Below are positions 34,961-42,401 of a DNA stretch of 64,000 bases, one piece after another. The position numbers were made by a program, and so were the translations under genes. Numbering within the stretch: the first letter of the stretch is position 1; each line of letters begins with the position of its first letter. The notes under the pieces were generated by a model that was not told where the DNA came from, searched no databases, and saw only the letters and a list, made by a program, of their open reading frames with translations. Location of the stretch: the NCBI GenBank assembly GCA_016716125.1, contig JADJWZ010000011.1, positions 130,914 through 194,913 of the forward strand. Direction: 5' to 3'. This DNA comes from Ignavibacteria bacterium. Lineage in GTDB: Bacteria > Bacteroidota > Ignavibacteria > Tepidaquicellales > Tepidaquicellaceae.

Positions 34961-35210
34961 CAAAAAGTTGTGAAACAGAAATGTTCTATGAAAAGTGAAA
35001 AAAATTTCAGTAAATAATTAAAATTAAAAAAATAAGTATAAAATTTTACAAAATTGCGGGATGTTTCAGTAAGCCCCGCTTCCGGAAGCGGAAAATTCAG
35101 GGGAGAAAATGCACCTGACCGGCAGATGAAGTCAAAGCGCAATAAAAACGAAACAACTTAAAAATAAAAATAAAAAATGCCGTTATAGCGGCGAAAGGAA
35201 AATTAATAAA
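34961..35210. other. Gene-free DNA with a 16-bp perfect palindrome
   Basis: The sequence continues A-rich to 35050. CCGCTTCCGGAAGCGG at 35076-35091 is a perfect palindrome inside a longer hairpin (CCCC at 35074 side, GGGG near 35100). 'GCCGTTATAGCGGC' near 35179 is another short imperfect palindrome. No gene is visible. Confidence 0.45.
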
Positions 35211-35342
35211 ATGATAAAATATCAAAAAAACAAGTACTCCATGTTTGTAGGAGTCAGGGCGTATCTGGAAGATCACAGCGCCGGATATGAAGACAATAAT
35301 GCTTCAAGTGGAAATGGAATTTCTAAATTCTTATATTTGTAA
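35211..35342 (+). CDS. Short frame, probable truncated gene
   Basis: A 43-codon frame starting 'MIKYQKNKYSMFVGVRAYLEDHSA' in two overlapping parts (MIKYQKNKYSMFVG, VRAYLEDHSAGYED). The 'N-K-Y-S-M-F-V-x-V-R-x-Y-L' start looks like the N-terminus of longer hypothetical proteins of this phylum, and the frame runs into the inverted repeat that begins at 35301. It may be a gene cut off by insertion of the element at 35301-35781. AAAGGAA at 35194-35200 could serve as ribosome-binding site. It could also be a chance frame. Confidence 0.35.
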   Translation: MIKYQKNKYSMFVGVRAYLEDHSAGYEDNNASSGNGISKFLYL

Positions 35343-35781
35343 ATTTAACGATAGGAAATTCTAAAGAGCATGATTGCAAGAGAAAATAGGTTTAAATCGA
35401 GAAATACAGATGGATCTTCTTAAATCAAATTTTGAAAATTCCATTTGCAAAATTTGATTTTGGTAGATCATACTGCTTTTCTGGTTTGAATTCTGTTTTC
35501 TTTTGCCTGTCTTAATTTGCTTTCTCTTACTTCAAGTTTCTCTTTGAAAGTCCCATCCAGAAAATTTTTTGGTGTTAAATAATATAACGAACTGAGTATG
35601 CTTTTTGATTTATGAACTTTGTTTCTTACAGCGGAACGGCTGATGCATATTCTTCTCAGGAAGAACTCTGAGATCAATGATTTTTTGCTCAGTTGTATAT
35701 GGTTTTTTTTCCTGCATTTTGGAATTTCCTTTTGTTAAATTTGCAAAGATAGTGATTTAGAAATTCTGTTTCGTTTGAAGC
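35301..35781. repeat. Roughly 480-bp element bounded by long imperfect inverted repeats
   Basis: The left end (35301-35364) and the right end (35718-35781, read on the minus strand) match over about 64 bp: both start GCTTCAA, then after one gap agree at 36 of 43 positions, including 'GAATTTCTAAAT', 'TTTG-AAATTTAAC' and 'AGGAAATTC'. Each end carries a -7-like box (TATATTTG at 35332-35339; TATCTTTG on the minus strand at 35744-35751). A small damaged reading frame lies inside. This may be a miniature mobile element, or two copies of one promoter region facing each other. No clear target-site duplication is seen. Confidence 0.65.
35468..35677 (-). CDS. Hypothetical basic protein inside the inverted-repeat element, 5' end frameshifted
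   Basis: The 69-aa frame begins at a TTG (35677) with 'ISEFFLRRICISRSAVRNKV' and ends 'RQAKENRIQTRKAV'; it is rich in Lys and Arg. A better-placed ATG at 35717, just after a promoter-like box and AGGAAA, opens a different frame ('MQEKKPYTTEQK'). A one-base shift in the A6 or A8 runs would join the two into an 84-aa protein. No family recognised. A nucleic-acid-binding role is possible from composition only. Confidence 0.4.
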   Translation of the reverse strand: MISEFFLRRICISRSAVRNKVHKSKSILSSLYYLTPKNFLDGTFKEKLEVRESKLRQAKENRIQTRKAV

Positions 35782-36023
35782 ATTACATTACGTAATGAAT
35801 GGATCCCCGACAGAAGCACATAGTGATGGCAAAATGGCGGAGCACCCGGTAATGATAATTGGTGGTGAGTTCAGGGGATTACGTCGTTGCTGGTAATAGT
35901 TAGCGAAGTGATCGAGACCAGCAATAATAAGGAACCTGACTCAGGCAGAAATCATTTATCAGAGAACTAAAATACAACTTAAGATTATCATAGTATAATT
36001 TTATAAGAAAATTAAATAAGATA
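35782..36023. other. Intergenic DNA with palindromes
   Basis: CATTACGTAATG (35786-35797) is a perfect 12-bp palindrome directly outside the right end of the inverted-repeat element. TTGCTGGT (35887-35894) and ACCAGCAA (35917-35924) form an 8-bp hairpin stem. No gene is visible; the promoter of the gene at 36024 should be in the AT-rich end. Confidence 0.45.
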
Positions 36024-36602
36024 ATGAGTAAAATATTACAATTTAAAATATCATTAAAAGGAAGCAGACCTTTAATATGGCGGAGATTTCAGGCTGATGA
36101 CATCTTAAAGTTTTATGATCTTCATTTAATAATTCAAACCTTAATGGGCTGGGAAAACATTCATCTTTATCAATTCGTCTATAAAAAGTACAGCTATATA
36201 GGCAATCCTGAATTACTTGAAGATGACGAAACAATTGATGATAAAAAAATAAAACTATCAGATATTTTTGATAAACCTAAAACAAGTGTGTCATATGAAT
36301 ATGATTTTGGAGACGACTGGCAGCATAAAGTGCAGCTCGAAAAAATTCTTGAAAAAGATCCAAAGCAATATTATCCGGTTTGTATAAAAGGCGCATTCAA
36401 TTGTCCGCCGGAAGATTGCGGAGGAATCGAAGGCTTTTATGAATTACTTGAGATAGTACAGGACAGGAATAATCCTGATTATGAAGATTCAAGAGAATGG
36501 CTTGGTGAATATTATGATCCGGAATATTTTAATCTTGATCTAATAAATGAATCTTTACAGAGTTATAAAGATACAGATCCGGGATTAATTAAAATCAGTT
36601 AA
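36024..36602 (+). CDS. Plasmid pRiA4b ORF-3 family protein
   Basis: A 192-aa protein that matches the PF07929 pattern: 'QFKISLKGSRPLIWRRFQ' at the N-terminus, 'FYDLHLIIQTLMGWENIHLYQF' (about 29-50), 'YEYDFGDDWQHKVQLEK' (about 91-107) and 'GAFNCPPEDCGGIEGFYELLE' (about 122-142). The family is common on plasmids, islands and in bacterial chromosomes and often sits among mobile or defence genes; its biochemical role is unknown. It stands alone among repeats and pseudogenes, which fits acquisition by transfer. Confidence 0.85.
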   Translation: MSKILQFKISLKGSRPLIWRRFQADDILKFYDLHLIIQTLMGWENIHLYQFVYKKYSYIGNPELLEDDETIDDKKIKLSDIFDKPKTSVSYEYDFGDDWQHKVQLEKILEKDPKQYYPVCIKGAFNCPPEDCGGIEGFYELLEIVQDRNNPDYEDSREWLGEYYDPEYFNLDLINESLQSYKDTDPGLIKIS

Positions 36603-37199
36603 ATTATTTCCGCTGTTGTTTGTTTTAACGAATGAAGCTGGCGTGACCAGATATTCAATTCTCAATGTTAAATATTCAATTTTAAATGAAAGGTTCAATC
36701 TGGTATTGTTCCGGACATCCCCCCTTTTTTTAAAGGAAAATAGAAAGGATGAAAAAATATTTGTCTGCATCAAAAGTGTTTTCATAAGTCTGCAACAGTA
36801 ACTTACAGAACCCCCCTCATTTCCACCTTTGAAAAACATGGTGGGAGGCTTATAGCTTTTCAATAAAGACTGAAACAGAAACTGATATAATCAGGAAATC
36901 AATGAATCATTATATGAAGGTTCAGAAAAATGCCTGATGTTTTAACCGGAAATAAATTTTCACAAACCGCGATTTTTTATATTTGACACATCGAATGATA
37001 ATACATATTTTTAACCGGAAAATAATTCAGATCGACTCGCCGCGGTTGGTGTTGCTTCATCCACCAACCGCCCGAAAAAAAATTAAAGGACAGCTTCATC
37101 CGGATAAAAAAATCCGGGAGTGATCTGTAATATATTTCAGGAATATTTTATATAATAAAGTGTAATTATATTTTCAAAATAATTAGTCTAAACTAATTT
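36603..37199. other. Repeat-rich intergenic region
   Basis: No gene. Contents: 'ATTCAATTCTCAATGTTAAATATTCAATTTTAAAT' type simple repeats near 36650-36690; a copy of the dispersed repeat ending GGTTCAGAAAAATG (36889-36933); and a strong hairpin GCGGTTGGTG (37042-37051) / CACCAACCGC (37062-37071) with a 10-nt loop; and CCGGAT/ATCCGG around six A (37100-37117). Confidence 0.55.
36889..36933 (+). repeat. Dispersed repeat, copy 1
   Basis: 'AATCAGGAAATCAATGAATC...GGTTCAGAAAAATG'. Closely related copies start at 38886 and 39061. See those entries. Confidence 0.7.
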
Positions 37200-37605
37200 A
37201 TGATAAATTTTTTCAAAATAATCTCAGCGGCGTTTTTATTATCGGCGTTTAGCTTAACTAATTTATACTCTCAGTCCGTCTGGCAGTGGCAGGAGCTGCA
37301 GCCGACGGGGAATTTCATGTGGGCGCTGGATTTTATTGATGAGAATACGGGATATGCAGCCGGGAGATGTCGGGACTGCCGCCTGGAACCGCTGACGTAG
37401 AATCAGGCAATGTAAAGTTGGAATTATTTGATATAACTGGAAAAGAAATTGCGAATTTGGTTAATGAGTTTCAAGTGAAGGGAGTTACAGCGTTTTATTT
37501 TCAACAATTGAAAGTAATAATAATCTACAAACCGGGGTATATTTTTACAGACTAAGTATTGATAATAAGAATTTACTAACTAAAAAATTAATTTATTTAA
37601 AATAA
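37200..37605 (+). pseudogene. Remnant of a T9SS-secreted YCF48-like protein (internal deletion and frameshift)
   Basis: The start is a good signal peptide followed by 'WQWQELQPTGNFMWALDFIDENTGYAAG', typical of the first repeat of YCF48/photosystem-stability-like beta-propeller proteins. After about 37360 the frame breaks. A second frame then gives the T9SS sorting domain from its middle: 'ESGNVKLELFDITGKEIANLVNEF', and a one-base loss near 37481-37485 moves the end 'NLQTGVYFYRLSIDNKNLLTKKLIYLK' into a third frame, which stops at 37603-37605. The propeller core and the 'NPFNPST' segment are gone. The gene is dead. Confidence 0.75.
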
Positions 37606-37614
37606 AAAAACATT

Positions 37615-38487
37615 ATGAAAAAATTTATTTTTTTTTTTGCTTTTACCGTATTTATAAATACTTCAAATGCACAATTAACGAATGATTACCCTTTAAAACC
37701 TATCTTGATTCCTCAAATAATTTATATGTAACGGGAAATTTGAAATTAGGAAACTATCAAAATTTAAGATATCAAAAATTTAATTTACTGGGAAATCCAT
37801 TGATAGAAGAATTTTATAACAATCCTTTTGGCAATGACAGAGGGATGGATATTTCAGTTGACAGAAATGGAAATGCATTCATAACAGGATTTATATATAA
37901 CAATATTACAAACAGTAATGACATAATATGTTTGAAATTTGACCAACAAGGAACATTACTTTGGTATAATATATTGGTGAACCCCGGTGATGATAAAGGT
38001 TTTGGACTGGATTTTGAGATAAGTGCAAACTATAAGGTTGAAGAAATATATTTAACTGGCTATTCAACGAAACAAAACGGTCAAAAATGCATTAGCATAA
38101 TTAAATTAGATGAATATGGTGATTTGGTATGGCAGCGCGACACTTCACTATCAGGGAAACACGATATCGCCACAGACATATTCGTCGTTGCAGGTTATGT
38201 TTATTTTTGGAAATGAAGTAACTGATACAAAACTATTTCAGAACAAACCGAATCCTTTCAATCCTTCAACAGAAATTTCATATAACGTTTCAGCGGAAGC
38301 TTTTATAACAATAAAGATCTATAACCTGCTCGGACAGGAAGCGGCTTCACTTGTTAATGAGTTTAAGCCGACAGGGATGTATAAAGTTACATTCGACGGA
38401 TCAGCGCTGTCGAGCGGGATGTATTTTTATAAATTGTTTGTGAACGGCGCAGCGGTTGATACTAAACGAATGCTACTTATGAAGTAA
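37615..38487 (+). pseudogene. Remnant of a T9SS-secreted SBBP-repeat protein (two frameshifts)
   Basis: The ATG at 37615 begins a signal peptide ending 'NTSNAQ'. Near 37695 the frame must shift to continue 'YLDSSNNLYVTGNLK'. The following frame (37740-38216) has SBBP-type beta-propeller repeats, for example 'DISVDRNGNAFITGF' and 'YLTGYSTKQNGQKCISIIKLD'. Near 38200 a second shift leads to the T9SS sorting domain 'NKPNPFNPSTEISYNV...LGQEAASLVNEFKPTG...GMYFYKLFVNG', ending 'KRMLLMK'. The sorting domain is visibly richer in G and C than the preceding part, so it may derive from recombination with another cargo gene. A terminator follows. Confidence 0.75.
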
Positions 38488-38510
38488 AGATCAAAAGAAA
38501 TTTTTATTCA

Positions 38511-38546
38511 AAAAATCCGGCCGGCGAAAGTTGTCCGGATTTTTTA
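38511..38546 (+). terminator. Intrinsic terminator after the SBBP pseudogene
   Basis: AAAAATCCGG (38511-38520) pairs with CCGGATTTTT (38535-38544) around a 14-nt loop, with further T residues after it. The A-run before and T-run after make it functional mainly in the plus direction and possibly in both. Confidence 0.8.
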
Positions 38547-38571
38547 TTTTGGGTTTCACAAAAAATATTAT

Positions 38572-38597
38572 CGTAGCCACAGGCTTTAGCCTGCGGG
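38572..38597 (+). repeat. REP-like hairpin, forward copy
   Basis: 'CGTAGCCACAGGCTTTAGCCTGCGGG' folds as CAGGC/GCCTG with a TTTA loop. Together with the inverted copy at 38757-38782 it forms a pair about 160 bp apart. The 'TCGTAGCC' head is shared. Confidence 0.7.
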
Positions 38598-38756
38598 AAA
38601 TTAAAAAAGACATATTAATTAAAATTGTAAATAGAGATTTATTAAATTTTTTATGATCCTAGATAAATAAATGTTAAATTAACGACAGGATTTGAGTTTG
38701 CACCGGAGAGATCAAAAACATTATAACATTCCGGAAAATAATTTATAAAATATTTT

Positions 38757-38782
38757 CCGCAACCTAAAGGTTGCGGCTACGA
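38757..38782 (-). repeat. REP-like hairpin, inverted copy
   Basis: Read on the minus strand 'TCGTAGCCGCAACCTTTAGG' and onwards: the same 'TCGTAGCC' head as at 38571, followed by a 9-bp stem CCGCAACCT/AGGTTGCGG with a 2-nt loop. Stem sequence differs from the forward copy but length and position are kept. Confidence 0.7.
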
Positions 38783-38885
38783 CCACATATACCGGAGTCT
38801 TAAATGGTTGAAGAAGTTCAGAAAAGCACAGATGAATTGATCCATCATTAATGGATTTGTATAATTACATGAATAAAGCTGTAAT

Positions 38886-38971
38886 AATCAGGAAATCAAG
38901 TGAATCATTTAATCAAGGTTCAGAAAAATGAGATTGGCATGATGTCTTGAACCCATGATTAAAGGATTGCA
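38886..38971. repeat. Dispersed repeat, copy 2, with its own inverted arm
   Basis: 'AATCAGGAAATCAAGTGAATCATTTAATCAAGGTTCAGAAAAATG' is followed by an inverted, imperfect version of its second half ('GTCTTGAACCCATGATTAAAGGATT', 38943-38968), so the whole can fold into a long hairpin. Confidence 0.7.
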
Positions 38972-39060
38972 AGATTGGCATGATTTCACCCACTGAGTCC
39001 TCCCTGTAGATATTTTTTAAATTTAAAGTGCAATTGTGGGATTGACTCACCGGGAACAAA

Positions 39061-39104
39061 TCAGGAAATCAAGTGGATCCTATGAATCAAGGTTCAGAAA
39101 AATG
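39061..39104 (+). repeat. Dispersed repeat, copy 3
   Basis: 'TCAGGAAATCAAGTGGATCC...GAATCAAGGTTCAGAAAAATG'. Third copy of the family (others at 36889 and 38886). Between 38488 and 39227 no gene is present; the stretch consists of the terminator, the REP-like pair and these repeats. Confidence 0.7.
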
Positions 39105-39227
39105 AGGATGTCCTGAATTCAAAGTCATTTTCAATTTTTTCCGTATGGATTTATCAAGTATAAATATTTTGTATATTTTTAATATGCAGAATTAAGTAGA
39201 TTAACAGCGGATAAAGATGAGGAGGGA

Positions 39228-40352
39228 ATGAGATCATTAAAGTATATTTATTTTCTGACAAAGGTAAAAAAACTCGGGAATAACAGGATAAAGAAGATAC
39301 TTAAAGCCGTTCCGGATGAGGAAGATTTTTTTAACTGCAGCCGGAATGATCTTAAAAGGATTGACGGAATAGATTCTGTCATTTCCGCTGAGATGCTGAA
39401 GGAAACACCGAACAGGCATTATCATGAAAGTGAATTTGAAAAGGAATACGAGTCGGCTTTAAAAAACGGGATAAGAATTGTTTCAGTAATGGATGAGGAA
39501 TATCCTGAAAATCTTAAAATGATCTATGACGCTCCGGCTTTACTTTTTATAAAAGGAAAAACAGATTTCACTGACAGATATTCTCTCAGCATAGTCGGTA
39601 CGCGTAATCCGACAGAATACGGTAAGTACACATGTGAGAAATTTACGAACCAGCTTTCAGAACTCGGAATTCCGGTTATCAGCGGCTTTGCAAGAGGTAT
39701 TGATTCTATAGTTCACAAAGAATGTATTAAGAAAGGGAATCTAACTTATGCTGTTCTCGGAAACGGTGTCGATATAATTTATCCGCCGGAAAACAGAAAA
39801 CTTTATAATGAGATAATAAATAACGGAGCATTTATATCTGAATTCTCTACCGGGACAAAGCCGGAGAAAGTAAATTTTCCCAGAAGAAACAGGATCATAA
39901 GCGGAATAAGTCTGGGCAGTATTATAATAGAAAGCGGATTAAAGGGGGGATCGCTGCTGACGGCGGAATTTGCAAACGATCAGAACAGGGAAGTCTTTGC
40001 AGTGCCGGGTTATATTAATTCAAGACAATCCGAAGGAACGAATGAGCTTATAAAAAAAGGACAGGCAAAACTTGTTACAAAAATAGAAGACATTCTTGTC
40101 GAGCTTGAATATAAATTAAAGAATTACCTGAATCCCGGAAAAGAATTTAAAGAAAACAAAATATCAGCTGACCTTTCCGGAAGTGAAAAAGTATTATATG
40201 AAATTATCGGTTCGGAGATGAAAAATATTGATTTGATAAATGAAGAAAGCGGATGTCCTGTTTCGGATTGCCTGGTGAGTTTACTGAACCTGGAATTCAA
40301 AGGATTGATAAGGCAGCTTCCGGGAAAAAATTTTATAAGAATACAACAGTAA
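39228..40352 (+). CDS. dprA: DNA-processing protein DprA
   Basis: A 374-aa protein with the three usual parts: a short helix-hairpin-helix N-terminus (about 1-75), the extended Rossmann fold (about 100-300) and a C-terminal winged-helix-like domain (about 310-374). The family signatures are clear: 'SIVGTRNPTEYGKY', 'ISGFARGIDSIVHKEC', 'VLGNGVDIIYPPENRKLYNEI', 'FPRRNRIISG' and 'ESGLKGGSLLTAEFANDQNREVFAVPG'. DprA loads RecA on incoming single-stranded DNA during natural transformation. AGGAGGG at 39219-39225 is a strong ribosome-binding site. It heads the run dprA - DUF3109 - rpoN - hslV - hslU. Confidence 0.93.
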   Translation: MRSLKYIYFLTKVKKLGNNRIKKILKAVPDEEDFFNCSRNDLKRIDGIDSVISAEMLKETPNRHYHESEFEKEYESALKNGIRIVSVMDEEYPENLKMIYDAPALLFIKGKTDFTDRYSLSIVGTRNPTEYGKYTCEKFTNQLSELGIPVISGFARGIDSIVHKECIKKGNLTYAVLGNGVDIIYPPENRKLYNEIINNGAFISEFSTGTKPEKVNFPRRNRIISGISLGSIIIESGLKGGSLLTAEFANDQNREVFAVPGYINSRQSEGTNELIKKGQAKLVTKIEDILVELEYKLKNYLNPGKEFKENKISADLSGSEKVLYEIIGSEMKNIDLINEESGCPVSDCLVSLLNLEFKGLIRQLPGKNFIRIQQ

Positions 40353-40358
40353 TAGTTA

Positions 40359-40905
40359 TTGGAAAAGTTTATAATTGACGACAGAATATTCACAACAGAT
40401 TTTGCATGTAACATATCCAAATGCAAAGGCGCATGCTGCACTCTTAAGGGAGGGCGGCGCGCCGCTGCTTGAAGAAGAAGTAAAGACAATTAAGTCAGCG
40501 CTTAAATCCGTTATGAAATATCTTTGTGAAGATAAAAGAAACATAATAAGCGCAATTGGTTTTACTGACGGCGCGGGAAAAGACCTTGAACTCAAAAGTC
40601 TGAATGATGAGGACTGTGTGTTTGCTTTCAGGGAAGAGGGGATTGCGAAGTGTTCATTCGAAAGAGCTTTTTATAATAAGGAGATCAGCTTTCAAAAACC
40701 GATCTCGTGTCATTTATTTCCAATCAGGATCAGCGGAAAGAAAAGAAATATAATAAGGTATGAAGAGATCTATGAATGCCGTGACGCTCTGGATGAAGGA
40801 AAGGAAAAAAAAATTAAAATGGCTGACTTTCTTAAAAGCGCTCTGACCCGTGAATACGGTAAAGAATTTTACAAAGGACTAAAAGAAAAATTCGGCGGAA
40901 AATAA
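40359..40905 (+). pseudogene. DUF3109 (YkgJ-like) protein with a +1 frameshift in the cysteine region
   Basis: From a TTG at 40359 the frame reads 'LEKFIIDDRIFTTDFACNISKCKGACCTLKGG', the N-terminus and the 'C-N-x-x-K-C-x-G-A-C-C' motif of the DUF3109/YkgJ metal-binding family. The frame then stops. Skipping one C at about 40455 gives 'GGGAPLLEEEVKTIKSALKSV' and the complete rest, including 'GDAGK-x-L', 'GIAKCSFERAFYNKE' and 'KPISCHLFPIRI', ending at 40905. The C-terminal part alone would start at 40375 but lacks the first cysteine cluster. A sequence error, a recent mutation and a programmed shift are all possible. The next gene overlaps by one base. Confidence 0.78.
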
Positions 40906-42395
40906 TGCTAAGACAAAATATATCTCAAAAACAATCGCAGAAAATATTACCAAAGATAGTTCTGAATCAGAACATCCTTGCTATACCTACGCTTGCGCTG
41001 GATAATCTGATAAAGAGAGAACTGGAAATGAATCCGATGCTGGAAGAAGGCGTTGAAACAGATACTGATATAGAAACAGCGCAGGACAAGCTGAACGAAG
41101 AAAACACAGAATCTGAAAACCTGCCTGAAGAAATCCCTGAACCGGAAACAAAAACAGAAGATGAATACAACTGGGATGAATATTTTGAAAATGAATCCGA
41201 AAGTCAGACTAATTATAAATCGGGAAGTGACACTGAATATGATACGAATAATATAAAAGAAGATGAGCAGTCTATGTATGATAACCTTATTGTGCAGCTG
41301 CATATGTGTGATATACCGCAGAAGGAAATATTTACAGGCGAGGAGATAATATGGTCATTGGATAATGACGGCTATTTCCGGGAGGAGATCGAGACTGTGC
41401 TTGAGGATATTAATTCCAAAAAAGCAGGGACGGAATTTGAGGCGGAAGAATTTTGTGAGGAAGATTTAACAAAGGTTCTTGAGTATATTCAGAATAAACT
41501 TGATCCTCCGGGTATCGCAGCGAGGAATCTGACTGAATGCCTGCTGCTCCAGGTAAAGAGATCATCCATTAATAAAAGAATCAAGGAGCTTACGGTCAAG
41601 ACACTTGAAAATTATTTTGAGGATCTGAAACATAAGAGATTTGAAAAACTTGCTTCTGAGCTGGGGATAGAACTGGATGAAGTGAAAGAGATATTTGATA
41701 TTATTCATAAGCTGAGTCCAAAACCTTATTCTCAGGATAATGATGATAATAACGGCTACATTGTTCCGGACTTAATTGTAAAAAAGATAAACGGGAAGTA
41801 TGAAGTGTATATGAATGAGAAATATATTCCTAAGCTAAGTATAAACAAGACTTACAGCGAAATGTATAAGAACCAGAAAAAGACGCTTGATAAGAATACA
41901 AAAGAATACCTTCTTAATAATTTTAATAAAGCAAAGTGGTTTATAGATGCAATTAATTCCAGAAGGGAGACGATGATCAAGATCACTGAAGCGATTATAA
42001 AAAGGCAGACGGAATTTTTTGATAATAACGGAGAGAACATTAAGCCGGTGTTTGAAAAAGATATTGCTGATGATATCAGTATGGATACATCTACAATAAG
42101 CCGCGCAGTAAAGGGAAAATATTTACAGACTGATTTCGGAATTTACGAACTCAGGTCATTTTTTTCCAATTCAATTTCGACAAATGACGGAAGCGAAGTA
42201 TCGACTATCGAAGTAAGAAATAAGATCAGGGATATCATTGAGAATGAAAACAAAGAAAACCCTCTTACTGATCTGGAAATATCGGCAGAGCTTTCTAAGT
42301 CAGGAATTAATATTGCGAGAAGGACGGTTGCAAAATACCGTGAATCAATTGATATTCCAATTTCAAAACAAAGAAGAGAAATATTAAATAAATAA
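40905..42395 (+). CDS. rpoN: RNA polymerase sigma-54 factor
   Basis: A 496-aa sigma54. Region I is present ('ILAIPTLALDNLIKRELEMNPMLEEG', about 26-51), followed by a long acidic region II (about 52-125), the core-binding region, the helix-turn-helix ('DISMDTSTISRAVKGKYLQTDFG', about 387-409) and the RpoN box 'ARRTVAKYRE' (about 470-479), complete to the C-terminus. It directs polymerase to -24/-12 promoters that need AAA+ activators. The start overlaps the stop of the DUF3109 gene (TAATG). The only candidate activator in the window, at 11498-12859, lacks GAFTGA. Confidence 0.93.
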   Translation: MLRQNISQKQSQKILPKIVLNQNILAIPTLALDNLIKRELEMNPMLEEGVETDTDIETAQDKLNEENTESENLPEEIPEPETKTEDEYNWDEYFENESESQTNYKSGSDTEYDTNNIKEDEQSMYDNLIVQLHMCDIPQKEIFTGEEIIWSLDNDGYFREEIETVLEDINSKKAGTEFEAEEFCEEDLTKVLEYIQNKLDPPGIAARNLTECLLLQVKRSSINKRIKELTVKTLENYFEDLKHKRFEKLASELGIELDEVKEIFDIIHKLSPKPYSQDNDDNNGYIVPDLIVKKINGKYEVYMNEKYIPKLSINKTYSEMYKNQKKTLDKNTKEYLLNNFNKAKWFIDAINSRRETMIKITEAIIKRQTEFFDNNGENIKPVFEKDIADDISMDTSTISRAVKGKYLQTDFGIYELRSFFSNSISTNDGSEVSTIEVRNKIRDIIENENKENPLTDLEISAELSKSGINIARRTVAKYRESIDIPISKQRREILNK

Positions 42396-42401
42396 AATAA
42401 A

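Noticed and set aside
34472..34963. A 163-codon minus-strand frame with 'LTFTLHC' repeats, and plus-strand 'MKSESQT' and minus-strand 'FDFHSSL' frames.
   Set aside because: They are open only because the 21-bp repeat is a multiple of three. Several frames are open at once, there is no start signal, and the flanking sequence is low-complexity.
35369..35422. A 17-codon frame after the left inverted repeat (starts MIARENRFK).
   Set aside because: Too short, without any conserved feature; mentioned only because it follows a promoter-like box.
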